From NCBI GenBank assembly GCA_002900995.3, contig CM035314.1, forward strand, positions 1,464,468-1,528,467: a stretch of 64,000 bases of DNA, given 5' to 3'. The stretch comes from Ganoderma boninense. Taxonomy: Eukaryota; Basidiomycota; Agaricomycetes; Polyporales; Polyporaceae. A model generated the notes under the pieces. It searched no databases. It was not told where the DNA came from and saw only the letters and a list, made by a program, of their open reading frames with translations. The position numbers and the translations under genes are program-made. Shown in pieces: positions 50,397 to 62,541 of this stretch (its first letter is position 1; the number at the start of each line of letters is the position of its first letter).

Positions 50397-51543
50397 TCAG
50401 GAAGACTCTGTGGCTTGACGTTTCCTGAACAGTACCTGACCGGTCGGGGAGGGAACGATCTGGAAAGAAATGGAGAGATTGGCGGGCCGTTTACCATCTC
50501 CGCCGAGCTTGAGATCGTAGTTCATGAGGATGTGTGCGAGGATCGCCTTCAACTCGCTCGACGCGAAGAACCGTCCTGGGCTGCGTGTCACGCCCACACA
50601 TGGCCAAAGCTCTTCCTTTAGTATCGTGTCGAGAGGGCGAGAAGAGTGGGAGAGACGCACCACGCGTGCTTGCCATGACCGAAGGAGACGAACTCCACGG
50701 ACGTCTTGACGAACTGGTGCTTCGAGCCCTCTCCTTCGCGCTCGCGCATCTTCGCGAAGCGGAACGGGTCGAACACAGCTGCGTTAGAGTAGTTTGACTC
50801 GTCATAGTGTGTCGCCCGTGCGGCTGCGGCAAGAACCGTGCCCTTCGGGATGAACGTCCCGTCATTGAGCGTGATGTCCTTCACTATCTTGCGTGGGAGC
50901 CCGACTGCACAGTGCAAGCAACGTGAGATTACAGACGGTGATGTGCGAAACTCGGGATGCAACGAACGGAGTGAGATCCCGTGATAGCGTGAGGATTCCC
51001 TGAACACGCTGTCAAGCTTCCACATCTTGTCGAGAGCGGCCTTGCTCCACCCGTCTGTCCCGATTACCGCTGTAATCTCTTCTCGAAGGGGCTGAATGTA
51101 TTGAGGCATGGCAGCGAGGTCGTAGAGCACATGAGTCATGTTCTGACGCGACAGATCAGTGTCGCTCCAAAGGATGTTAGGAGCGGCCACGTACAATAGA
51201 CGATGTGTGAATGGCTGCAAAGTTGACAAGGAACATGTGCTCAATAATTCTGGAATCCGAATGATTCCGGCGGACCGCCTCCTCGATGATCCATTGGAGT
51301 ACATCATTCTGAGTGCCATTCATGATGAGTAAAAGGCCGCCCTATGATCGTGAACAGGACACACAGGCTTGTCTGACCAATCTTCGCCGAAAGTCTTCAA
51401 GTTCGCCCGCCTCTCGTTGATCACCGGATAGATATGCTGCTGCGCTTGGCGCAGGGTCCGCCTCGCGCTGCTCAACATTCGGCCGACAAGTCTGCTTGTG
51501 ATGCGTAAGATACGTCTTGTTCGTTTCGTGTAGAATGCTTACG
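50397..51543 (-). CDS. Cytochrome P450, C-terminal two thirds (5' end lost near assembly gap)
   Basis: Exons from 3' to 5': 50397-50580, 50661-50904, 50968-51142, 51195-51308, 51365-51491 and part of one ending at 51543. The I-helix exon reads VNFAAIHTSS, the ExxR motif is in VFRESSRYHG, the PERF-like region is FDPFRFAKMRERE, and the heme loop is FGHGKHAC-PGRFFA with the ligand Cys codon split by an intron (TG|C). The C-terminus NLSISFQIVPSPTGQVLFRKR is typical of the fungal ent-kaurene-oxidase-like P450s. Such enzymes hydroxylate terpenoids or other lipophilic compounds; substrate cannot be told. The membrane anchor and first half are missing; sequence beyond 51543 toward the gap does not read as P450. 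Confidence 0.88.
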
Positions 51544-51973
51544 GCTTCAAAAAGAATCTTTTGGGAGCAGTCTTAAAAGCGAGTTTTTGCTCGTCGACGA
51601 GGTCAGGGACTATGACTGGGAAAACCGGGGGAGCTTTTTCCCCGATGATACCCAGTTCTGGTGTTCAAGACCCGTGCCCGAGATCGTTATATGGGGAGCT
51701 ATGGGAGGGGAATTAGTAGGTTCAATGTGGCATACGAAATTGCCCCCCTCTTCGATTCCTTAAAACAGACCTATTGTGGGTCGATTTCCGAGCTCCCCGA
51801 CCATCTTTATCCGGCAGCGACGGACCCCCCTCGAAAACGGGGACCTTAAAATGAACCGATACTTTGGGCGATGGTTAAAGGGGACTTTTACGCAGGAATA
51901 CAGGGAACCCTTTTTGTATCCTTTCTGAATCCCCCCTCCCATTGCGCACAGTTGAGCCAATCCCATATTGGCC
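51544..51973. other. Contig end next to gap, no P450 continuation
   Basis: The missing N-terminal P450 exons should be here but no matching frame is found. Stretches look low-complexity and may be poor-quality contig end. Confidence 0.4.
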
Positions 51974-52073
51974 NNNNNNNNNNNNNNNNNNNNNNNNNNN
52001 NNNNNNNNNNNNNNNNNNNNNNNNNNNNNNNNNNNNNNNNNNNNNNNNNNNNNNNNNNNNNNNNNNNNNNNNN
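51974..52073. other. Assembly gap, 100 N
   Basis: Exactly 100 N, the usual placeholder for a scaffold gap of unknown size. Both flanking genes lose their 5' ends here. Confidence 0.99.
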
Positions 52074-52093
52074 CGTCCGTCCCAATATAGGGT

Positions 52094-53064
52094 TACGCGT
52101 GTCTACGAGAGTGAGACGTACGACTACCCCACCCAAATCCAAGAATCGCTCACCGAGTTCGGCACGACTATCGGCACCGGCATCACCAACTTCGCCGCCG
52201 CCAACCTCAAGGGCACCAATCTCCCCACACCCGCACCCGTCTCCCCTGCCGCCCCTCAGCACAAGACCCTGCCCCATGCTATCGGCCGTGCTGCGACCGC
52301 CGCTGCCCTCGCCGTGCATTCGACGTCTGCGGCGGGCGAGGATAAGCTGGGCAAGGCGCTCGGGGTGTACGCCGGGTCATGGGAGAAGATCGCTGATGCG
52401 CGCGTGGAGCAGGACAATGCTATTAGGGAGCGGTTCCTTCAGCCATGGCAGACTACGTTGTCGACGAGCATCGCGGTCGCGATGAAGGCCCGCCAAGCGG
52501 TCCGGGTCAGCCGGCTCGAGCTCGACGCCGCAAAGCAGACGTGAGTATCTATCTCAGGCGTAACGGAACCTGGCTTGTAGCACCTACTCACACTCGATGC
52601 GCCTTTACCTGTTTTGCGTCAGCTTGAAGAACTCTAGCCAGGCGAAGCAGGAGGCTGCCCGGTTGGAGGTTGAGAATGCGGAGGACGACCTCGTCCAGAA
52701 GACGGAGGTCGCGATTACTCTAATGAAGACTGTGCTTGAGAACGTGCGTGGGACAACGTTCATTCCTTCGTTATTCACTTAGTGGATTACCATCTAGCCG
52801 GAACCTTTGAAGAACCTGAATGAGCTCGCGAAGGCTCAGGTGAGTTACCTACCTTGGCTGCATCACCGAAAACCACTCACGTGCCATGTCTCCACAGCTC
52901 TTGTTCTTTGCCACTGCTGCTGAGTCTCTTTCCACCGTGCAAGGTGAGATTGAAGAGCTCAGTGTTGCCGCCGAGGGTGAATACCGGTACATCATTCATT
53001 CTTTACTTGTCTGACTTTCACTTACGCCCTGTTGAAAACCTGCAGGAAGTCGCGTGATCACTAG
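52094..53064 (+). CDS. BAR-domain protein, Gvp36-like (5' end in gap)
   Basis: Exons 52094-52540, 52623-52743, 52798-52839, 52898-52986 and 53046-53064 give about 239 aa. The segment VTRVYESETYDYPTQIQESL starts the visible part, followed by an Ala/Pro linker, LQPWQTTLSTSIAVAMKARQ, VSRLELDAAKQTL, a long charged helix EVENAEDDLVQKTEVAITLM, NELAKAQLLFFATAAESLS and a terminal RKSRDH. This alternation of long amphipathic helices is the BAR fold; proteins of this type (BAR_Gvp36 group) bend Golgi or endocytic membranes. The first exon or exons, expected to hold about 50 residues, are lost in the assembly gap. Confidence 0.85.
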
Positions 53065-53587
53065 CTCAACCGCCTTATTGCACTAAGCGTGATTGACCCT
53101 TCCCCGTTCCGTGCTGTTCCTCTCATTCGACGATACGCCACCCGCTGCTTGACTGTATCAACGTTCACCGCAGCAGCCTGGATTCCTTTCGGGCGTGATG
53201 GCGGTGGCTTGTGATCTGTATTGTAGTACATCTCTGTTTATGACATCCCTTGCGTCTGGCACTAAGATGGAGTTTGTACAGCTATGGTAAACGAATCTTG
53301 GACCGGTATCCTGCGATAACGGAGCACCAGGTAGCGGAGGTTAACCAACCATAGCTCGGGGTCGACGCCGCGCAGCAATCTTTCTGGACAATAATAGTGG
53401 CTTCGACTCGGACATGCATATGCAGATCATGAGTTCGTAGAAGTGTACAACCCCCATGGCCACATCACACGTTCGAACTTACATCTGTACGACGATCCCT
53501 CAGTCCGCGTCCCAACCCGTCCTCGTTTCTGCAGCCATATCCTCGTCCGCCTCATCGTCCGCCGGATCTACCTCTGTCTCTGCAGCT
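53065..53587. other. Convergent intergenic region
   Basis: Between the BAR gene 3' end and the minus-strand family X copy 2. Nothing recognised. Confidence 0.45.
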
Positions 53588-56500
53588 TCAGCTTTCCCCC
53601 CCCAGATCATGTTCCCTCAATTGCGCATGGAATGTCCAAAACAATGCTGCACGACTATCCTCCGAGTGCGCTCGTTTGAGGAGGTCGGTTCGAATACTAT
53701 CGAATTGCTGGCGCAGCCGCTGCGCACTGTGCTTCACCTTCTTGAGGAAGTTGAGGAAGCGAGTAACACCGTCTTCGACAGTGAGATCGAATTGGTACTT
53801 GAGTGTCACTCCATCCATTGCGTAACAGCACTGAGGGGAGGCGTGAGATGACGGAGAAGATTTGAATGTCGTGGAGGAACTTACATCATCTGCGGCCGAG
53901 TACCATGCCTGCGAGACAACGCCGTAGGAGCCGTACGTCGCCAAACCATACACAGGAAAGTCCTTGATTCCGAGGACTGCTAGAAAGCTGGCTGCGCTCG
54001 TGCAGGCCAAACGCTGCATATTTCTCGTTGCATTGGTCAGTTCCGTGCCTCCATGCTGGTGTGTGATGAGGAGAACGGGTAGATGAAGTGTATCCTGCGG
54101 TAGCGGCAAAGAGTTAGGCTCTCCTGGCATGCCTAATAATGTGTTACTGAGCCGGACACCACCACGAGCATGGCAATGGTATACATACCTTGCCATAGCT
54201 TGAAGAAAGCTGTCGAGTTTAGCAGTCCAGTGGCGTCGACTCCACCACCACTGGCAGCCATCTCGTCTGACAATGCGGAGAGAAAGTTAGGAATCCCCAC
54301 AGTAACGCTCGCATCCACTGGCCCCTCCGTAGGATATTGTAACAATCGGCTCTCGACGACTGCCCTCCACCGTTCAACTATGCCGGTTTGTTTTGCAGGT
54401 TGCACGCCGGCGCCACGACTTTCTCCTTGGAATTGTACACGGACCAATCCGACCTCTGAGAATATCGAGGACGCGTACGTGGTCACCTGAGCCAATGCAA
54501 CATCACGGGCATCCTCTGGCTCAGGTGTACGGAACTTAGACCACTCGGGATGGTCCGACACGAAGCATTTTAAGTCCCGAAGGGACTCTTGGTGCCTCTC
54601 CATGGCCTCGTATAGGGGCGCGAATGGCATGACGGGACTGAAGGAAGGCAGGCGCCTGACCTCAGGAAACGTCACGGCTTGCGCTTGCCACTGGCCGTCC
54701 TCGGCGAGATGTTTGAGGCTGCGAACACAGTGATCATATTCCAGGCTCCGGGGGTAGTTGGTCTGGCATTTGGTTCTAATCACACAAGGTGAGTAAGGAG
54801 GATTTCTGACACGTGCACCTAAACAATGATCCGAAAGCTTACATGTAGCACCAGTCGTCAGACAGGGCGGTACTTTCAACGTCATGCAAGTGCGATGATT
54901 TACGGAGCCATCCGAAAGCATTGTGGCATACAATCTCCCATGTGTTAGTGGAGTACCTTGTTCCTGGTGTGCGAAGTATCAAAGCCGTCTCCTGGAGGAG
55001 GACGACTTGAAGTGCTATTTCGGGGCCCTGTGAGTAATTCCGTGAGCAGAGTTGAGACCTTAACAGCATCCTGACGAAACATGATACCTCAAGCTGGGAG
55101 TCACAAGGGTCATTTGTGACCAGAGCCGTCAGTTGTGTTCTCTTGTCGTAATGTTGGATACCTGGGGCTCCGACACAGTTTGATGGGCTTGGAAGAATGA
55201 AGACATAATGGTCCAATAACCAATATCTGATTCCTGGCCCACCACGTGTGTCGCGGTAGAGGTCACCATTCAAAATCCTGTCATCATGAATCCGTTAGCC
55301 CATCTATCACTTCAAGGATTTGAGACAGGACGTTACTGCGCATCGGGTTCCGAAGAAAGCCATTTCATTGATGCATAGGATATACTTTATAGTTGAATTA
55401 GTGAGCATAGGTGAAGCTGGTGGCGAAATAGCCTTGAGGAAAAGTGTGAACGTACCGCTGAGACTCATCGATTGGTACATCATTCCATTCATATTCAGAC
55501 TGAGAGGAGTGCTCCTCTGGCATCCCTCGGAGGCGTGGATTCAGTAGTTGACTAGAATAGGATAAGTCAGTTTTGTGGATAGCATGATGACGATAAGGTA
55601 GGATAAACTCCACGCACTCCCAGTCGGACTTGGACTCAAATCTTGTTGTGTTGTGACCCAATACCTTCATAGTCACCCAATGCCTACTAACGCCGTGCGA
55701 AGAGGTACCTTCATCACAGCCAGGTTTTCTCTGTATCTGAGATTCCTCCATTTCTTGGCTAATTGGATATTGGTGGATACTTGTGAGAATAGAATTATGA
55801 GAGGAGGTCTTCGCATGCTCAGCTAAGCGAGCCAATGCTTGGAAGATGCGATGCATTGACTTGAAAGATATCATTTCAATATCCCCGCCGCGGTCAGAGT
55901 TGCCAATGGACAGTGAGCCATCAAAGGGCGCATTTTCGTGCTGCAGCTATACACAAACAAGTTTGATGAGATCCATGATCATCGTTGTGTGAGTGTGATA
56001 ATTCCGGGCGAAGAGGGAACGCACAGAGTTGTTCATCAAAGGTGCCTGAAATTCCTGAGACACATCGGAGTCCAGCCAACCTAGCGTGACCTGTGTCGGA
56101 ACTCCGGGTCCAAGTGAAGAACCTAGACACATGATTGGAAAGATAGGATATTGGCAATGCCCGTGTTCATGCAACGCCCTCTCCATAATATCCGTAATAT
56201 TGTTATTGGCTCCCGTGAATAGGATTCGGAGGCAGGCACTCGGCTCGAGCTTGGGTTTTGGCCAGCCAGACTTGGGACGCGATGTATCCTCCAGCGTGGC
56301 CGTAGATGTCTCATCGTTGTCTTTATAAACGTCACATGGTCAGAGAAAGAGAGAGAAAAAGAGAGAGAGAGAGAGAGAGCAGGAGTGAAATGCTGATAAA
56401 AATGCCAAATTCTCACCGTGATGGCCTTTCAGAGGTTTGAATGTGACCAAAAGAGATCCAGCCAATTCCAAAGTATCGGTTACAGTACAGCTGTTTCCCT

Positions 56501-56911
56501 CGATGGAGGACAGGCACTCGTAACTATATCAATGAGTATTAGCCTTCATAACATAACCAGACTTCAAGACACGTACAATATCTCGGTCCCCGGGATTAGC
56601 TCTCTCATTAGATGTGAGATAACGAGCATCCACTTGGCATCCAAAACGGGGGGGTGAAGGGGGAGGGGTATATACGGAAATGAAGTGTGTGCAATAGCGG
56701 ACTTCAGTAGACCGAACTGATGCTCTGAAATTGATGCATGTGTCTTTGCATCGTGTTCGAAAAGGACCTCAGCGGTGTTCATGTAGCTAGTACTATCATC
56801 AGCACTGCTGCTGCTACCCATATCCGAGTTGAGAGGCTGGGCAATATTTTCGATAAATGGTGGCCATTTCTGTTGACCATGATTGAGAGAGGGCTTGTAT
56901 GTGGAGGACAT
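53588..56911 (-). CDS. Unnamed family X, copy 2 (5' exons provisional)
   Basis: Firm exons: 55088-55277, 54843-55027, 54189-54775, 53885-54132 and 53588-53830, all in phase. They give RYWLLDHYVFILPSPSNC, LLQETALILRTPGTRY, a middle region with VGIPNFLSALSDEM, and the core LHLPVLLITHQHGG, RNMQRLACTSAASFLAVLGI, FPVYGLATYGSYGVVSQAW, then a helical tail FLNFLKKVKHSAQRL. Upstream frames (55456-55880 with ISFKSMHRIFQALARLAEH, 56010-56320 with LRILFTGANNNITDIM, and 56590-56911 starting MSSTYKPSLNHGQQKWPPF) probably belong to the same gene but their joints are uncertain. As in copy 1, the core has THQ where copy 3 has ENK, so any catalytic function looks lost. A GA tract (56342-56379) lies in an intron or between exons. 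Confidence 0.62.
56342..56379. repeat. GA-rich microsatellite
   Basis: An imperfect run of GA dinucleotides broken by two short A runs. Confidence 0.85.
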
Positions 56912-57733
56912 AAGGTGACGAGTGATGCAGTTGGCAGTTGATATGGGATTTCGAGCTGCTCTGAGTGAGCCCCTTTATAGTTGCCTGTGTTTCCAAATAT
57001 GGCAGGAAGCCCCGAGTCCGTAAGGGTGCGGAACTCACAGAATGAATGAAACATATCCCAGCCTCCTAATATCTTACTGTTGGCATAGTGATGGTGTATG
57101 GCACAACGTTGAAACCCACACCGGTGGCTGCGACTTGTTTTAATTGTATTACATATCAGTCCCGCCAGCCCAGCCCGGGGCGTACGCAGGGCCGAATACT
57201 AGTGGCTCCATTCAAATCATCTGGACCACCTTGGTCATCACCATCATAGTCTACGCTTTACTGTGAACCTGCCCCCTTGAACATACCTTGATTGCTATCT
57301 TTCTGGAAGTATTCGTCCTAGTAAACCACTGGCAGCTCAGCCACACTCACTCTGAGTATTAATGTCAAGAGTTGGAAGGTCACTAAAGCACTGCTCGTAG
57401 TCAAAATGAAAATGATGAAAACATTAATGTTTCATCATCATCATTTAAACATCCATTTTCTATAAAACATGGTATTTGAGATGCCATGTCTACACCAGAA
57501 CATTCTATTATTACTAGATTAAAGCATTTTCTCATTTTTTGATATATAAAATAGATCATCCTGGGGCCTGCTTGCATCTTTCCATACAACTCACTCCTCC
57601 AGTTTTTCTTAGTGCTTTGAGCAACAAGTATAAAATCAAATTTTGGAGTCTCACAAAGGTAAAACCTCATCAATACAAATACACTTAATATAGTCTTACT
57701 ATTTTGCTTCTAGTTCACTTAAAAGTTTGAAAT
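56912..57733. other. Intergenic between family X copies 2 and 3, turning AT-rich
   Basis: Composition shifts from about half GC to clearly AT-rich near 57350. Contains the divergent upstream regions of both copies. Confidence 0.45.
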
Positions 57734-59953
57734 ATGCCACCTCGGTCGAAGAAGTAGGTTATAGAGCTCTTACAATCTATTCTAAGCACACTCAGGCTTG
57801 ATTATTAAGGACATCAAGCACTCCTGCACTTAGTGAAGCAGGCCATTCAACAACCCCAACTGCAAAGTCAACTGAGTAGGCCTGCTAAAATAATTAACTA
57901 TGTTCATAAGACTTGTCTACTAACCTTTTATCTATACTTTTAGGAGTACAACTAAATATGGTGGAAGCTCTGAGTATGTTTTAGATTTTGCTATTTAGTT
58001 ACACTACTGAGAAACCATATGTCACATTTGCCAATAGGTTTTGTGGTAGAAAGATGCATGATCATCTTGACCTTAATACCTCCACAAACAACAAGCCTCT
58101 AACAGTTGCAGAGTGGTGTCTTGACCAATGGGTTCTTATGCATCCTCTCATTATCAATTGTGATAATGACTTAAAGTCCAAGCTCTCATATAATACAAGC
58201 TTGGCAGATGAGTTTACTCAAACTTTTAGATGCATTAAATTACCTTTGGAGGTCTGTTATTATTCTCTCTATTTTGTTGTACAACAACCTGTGAAACTAA
58301 TATGCCTTGCTAAAATAGTTTTGTGCTGCTCTAAACAAGATAGAGCCAAATATATCAACATCCAGGATTGCAAGTGGTATACTGCCAATTTCAAAACTTA
58401 CACCCCAGAATCTGGCTGAATATATACCCCCCCATCAACACAATTGGCCTCAGCAGCTTCAGGAGCTCATTTTATTTTCAGGAGGAGAAGCAGATCTAGT
58501 TTTATTTGTGCAACACATCTCACAAGAGGCCCTAAAATTAATCCATGAAAGAGAGGTTCCATGCGACAACCCACTGGAGCTGAGATGGCGGACAAATGTC
58601 TGGGATTTCTTCATAGCAACAGTTACAGAGATTTCTAAGAGTTTACACGCATACTGGTTGCTGAGCAATGAAGACCAACTTCAAGATGGTAGTAGTAACA
58701 CAATGAAGCCACTGGCAACAGAGTCATACAACACCTTTGAGAATACTGAAGCTACACTACAATACCGGTGCGTAGGTTGAAGAGCATTGAAACCCTTTAA
58801 TACAATCATTCTCACATATTTGAGTCTCTCTAGAGAAGAAGTCAAGGTCATGTACCCACGATGTGTTGCCTTTGACAAAGCACACCACCCCTCTATGTCA
58901 GAGGCTGGTTACCCACCTCCTGTTCATTCCACATTCAAACACATCCTCAAAACTCATGTTGATAAGCTGCATATCCTCGAAGAAGAGATCAACAAACAGC
59001 CAAGTTTACACCATTCTATCAGCTCCTCTATAGGAGATATATACCAGCAAATGGATGCCCATCTAGCTGCTCTGAAAGACAGCATTCCTGTGACAGCCAT
59101 TGAGGATGTCACCAAACGATCTGTCCCAGGTTTCTCCAATCTCCTTGCACGCCTCAAACAATATCCGGATGATGGGAAAGCAGATACATCTATCTTTTGG
59201 ATGGATTTCAATTTCTGGAATCATTTCCACACAGCTGACTGGAGCAAAAAGCATGCCACAGCCTTTATTCGCAATCTTCAACTCTTTCAGACCATTGATG
59301 TGCAAGGACACACACCAATGATGATTCCATACGTGATAGTGGAAAACAAACGACATGAGCCCAATGCCCTATACCATGCCCTCAACCAACGAATGCTCTA
59401 CACAGTTAGTGGAGTGTCATGGATGGGAGAGATATTGGGAGTTTACAATGTTCCAATATATGGGCTAGCAACAGTTGGTGAAATGTGTTATCCATCTGCT
59501 GCCTGGTTGAGTCAAATAAGGGAGGCAAGTGACAGTTTGGTGGATTTGAAGTGTTTTTAAGCCTAACAGTTGATTCTATAGACTGAAATGCGAATACCTA
59601 ATGTCGCTATGAGCGACCAATCTGAAGAATTTTCTTACAACATGACACTGAAGGAGGACATTGTACATCTAATGCTTGCCCTCCTTCAAATGGGTAAAAC
59701 CTCGGGGTACAAGCTCAGAAAGAATTATGCTGAGGTTGGCTTCGCTGAGCTCATCAAGAAGTTTTCAAAGGCGAACCGGGCGAACAACATGACTGTGAAG
59801 AAGGCACACACAGCCTCTAATCTCAAAGACAGCCTTGCAGACTCCGAAAAACTTCCCACATTGAGTGCCCAGAGGAATCAGTATGGCACTGAAATCAAGA
59901 AACCCAGGAAGGAAAGAACCCAGGAAGGAAAGACAGTGAGGAGCAAGACATAG
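57734..59953 (+). CDS. Unnamed family X, copy 3: complete, AT-rich, keeps E-x-K motif
   Basis: Seven exons (57734-57753, 57810-57875, 57944-57973, 58038-58251, 58319-58767, 58834-59539, 59582-59953) splice without a stop to 618 aa starting MPPRSKK. A Ser/Thr-rich N-terminus leads to EWCLDQWVLMHPLIINC (shared with copies 1 and 2), a helical middle (SQEALKLIHEREVPCDNP, NVWDFFIATVTEISKSL), and the core IPYVIVENKRHEP, ALNQRMLYTVSGVSWMGEIL, VPIYGLATVGEMCYPSAAWL. The C-terminus is basic (KKPRKERTQEGKTVRSKT) and may be a nuclear localisation signal. Hydrophobic strand followed by E-N-K is what a PD-(D/E)xK nuclease core looks like; this is inference. Its AT-rich codon use differs strongly from neighbouring genes, suggesting mobility or a different mutational history. 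Confidence 0.68.
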
Positions 59954-62541
59954 TAGTAGCGGCTTAGAGTGGTAGCTAGTACTACAGAGAGACATTGCAG
60001 GTATCAGTCAACAACTTAATCCAGCGGATCTACACATTGGTTTAAGAAACAACAGCATCGCAGTTTTTGTTGAACACAGCTAAGGCGTATAAACTTGGGG
60101 GTAGGAACAGGACATAATGAGTGGATTAATGAATGGCACTATATATACACTAAACTGGATGCTCCATTCATGTAGAAGAACACCGCATCAGCCCACTGCC
60201 ATTTGTTGTGACAAACCCCATATCGCATCAACATACAAATGTGGAGGTAACAAAGTATCACTTTTATGAGATATGGCAGTATCATTTTTGTGACTCAATG
60301 TTTGGTCGAGAAGTCTCGTCAGTTGCACCAGTCTAATCCATGGTCTCCTATGCGATCCCATAAACTAACTATATCGTCTCCGATTCGCCACTGGGGCACA
60401 TCGTGAACGGTCAACAAGCAGAATGACGCAGAAGAGGCTCACAATGTACACATCGCAGAAATCAGGCAATCAGGTGTGCTGGCTCATGACGTCCGCTCTA
60501 TAGGGAAGCTGTTTGGCAGCGAGATTCAGCCCATGCACTTACAGACCAGGTTCTTTTTAAACCTTAAAGTGCCACAACTGCCCGGAAAACATTCAGTACC
60601 GTTACATCCCTGCTGCAAACAATGACAGACACACTTTTTTGGTGGGCTCATCCGCGAACTTCTCGTCCAGGTTCGAAGTCGCCTTCGTCCTTTCAAAGAC
60701 CTTGTTGAAGGGTTCGCAGTATCTCCTCCGAGTATTTTGAGGGGCTGTCGCGCCCGTTGTTTGAATATACGTGGTACGCATGTCCCACAAGGGGCATGCA
60801 CCTCGGAAAATCTATCTGTCGGGCCTCAGCTCTGCCCAACGTTGGGCTCATTGGGGTGGCCGCTCGTACGATTTCTTATGGGCGACTCGAGAGGGGGAGC
60901 TCGTGTAATACATCTAGCGAACCGAGCACGGTGCCACAAGCCCTGATCAACTTCCACTTGTGTGCGTCAAACATCCTTTCATGTTAGCTCATAGAATGGA
61001 GACTTTGAGGCTAGGTGGGCGCTGAGCAGGAACTGTGGTCCTGAGCCAGAGAGGATCAGATATCCGACAGAGTAGGACTGGTTGTCCGGTCTGGCGGCTG
61101 AGGCACGTGACAGCATCCATTGTACCCTTGAACCCACCGGGAAACTTCTTCTAGACTTGCAGCTGGCTGCCGCGAGCCGACGGAGCGTCCCGATGATTCG
61201 CAACTACAGCACGGCACTGAGCAGCCACCAAAATATGTTGCACTTCAGTGGAAGCAGGAATCGAACCGCCGCGAAGCCAGTTTCCTTAGCCGGATCAAAC
61301 TGTACGCATCCCTGTAACAGAGGGCCCGTAGAACACTTGAATAGGTGAAAAATGCAGCGCGCCAGGACAGAGAGGAGGTCCCCACCCTCATGTGGCACGC
61401 GCCCGGGTCACCTCGACGCGCACTGGCACGGCGTCCTACCGTCGGCTGAGAGGTCGACGACAGCCTGAACTCGGAAGGTGCGTGGATTTCTTCGCGATCA
61501 CGGTCGAATACAATATCAGGTGTTTCGTCCGCGCCATATGCAATCGCTGCGATAAGCTAGTATTGCTAGGGGAAAGAATGAGGTGACAGGGTGTGCTTAC
61601 CTCCGTTGTGATGACCAACGTCAAGAGTTTTGCACAAGAGGAGGCACATCCCTTCCGCACCTACATTCCTAAGGATCATTTAGAGTTGTGTCCCACTGGT
61701 ATGGTATGGAACGCTCCTCACTCAGCTGACGCGGAGGGGAAGATGACTAGGTCGGTTGCGATCGCGGGTAGCGGAGAAGTGTTCCAGCAGAATTGGGAAC
61801 GTCGCCTTGAAGAGCCGAGCGCGTGGGCTATGAAAATTATCAATACAATCTGAATTACCGTGTGCCTGGACACTTTAGTGGTAGGGTCTGTATTTCAGTA
61901 ATGACAGTCCATGACAGCGGTGCCATCAACACGTGGAGGGTACCATATTCAGGAAATCCATCAAACGGACCCCTGGCACCTAGGAGCGTCATCCTTAGTA
62001 CATACTTAGGTTTGTGTTTTCGACTTTCCCTGACCGGCAACCTGCCACTCATGCGTTCTGCCGCTTTGAAGGGTGGGACCTGGGCTGAGTTCACAGTTTA
62101 CCCACTTGTAGTAAGGACTGGGACAACCACAACTGAGTAGGATGGCAGCATAGTGCGCAAGGGCGGGCTTTAGCCCGCCCGCAGCGTGCTATTTACCCCG
62201 AGAGCCGACACACTCAATATCAAATTCTTTCACCAAATACTTGGACACTTGGAGCGTGGCCAGGCCTGCCCGGAGGGCAATGTATCTATAATATACAAAG
62301 AAAACAGAATGGTAGCGACTCACCGATAGTCGAAGTTTGTACGAGGTGGGGATCCGTATCGAACGGGGGATTAGGATTGTTCACGGGTGTCGGTGGGCCA
62401 TGTTGGTTGGTTCAAGTTGGGGGTCAGACTTTCAGGTCACATGAGAGCGGACGAGAAAAGCAATAGATTAGATAGCGCAGAAGGACACGCGATGGCAGCT
62501 TGTGACTCGCCTTGACTAACTTTATTTACAAGTAAAGCTAC
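59954..62541. other. 2.6-kb stretch without a recognised gene
   Basis: The AT-rich character fades by about 60300. Short frames at 61593-61853 and 61823-62140 (plus) are unrecognised. A perfect hairpin lies at 62161-62180. No transposon termini or RNA genes could be supported. Confidence 0.4.
62161..62180. repeat. Perfect 8-bp stem hairpin
   Basis: GGGCGGGC-TTTA-GCCCGCCC. Could be a MITE remnant, a terminator-like 3' structure, or chance. Confidence 0.6.

Noticed and set aside
61240..61300. GGTTCGATTCC on the minus strand resembling a tRNA T-arm
   Set aside because: The T stem has mismatches and no matching acceptor or D-arm could be drawn.
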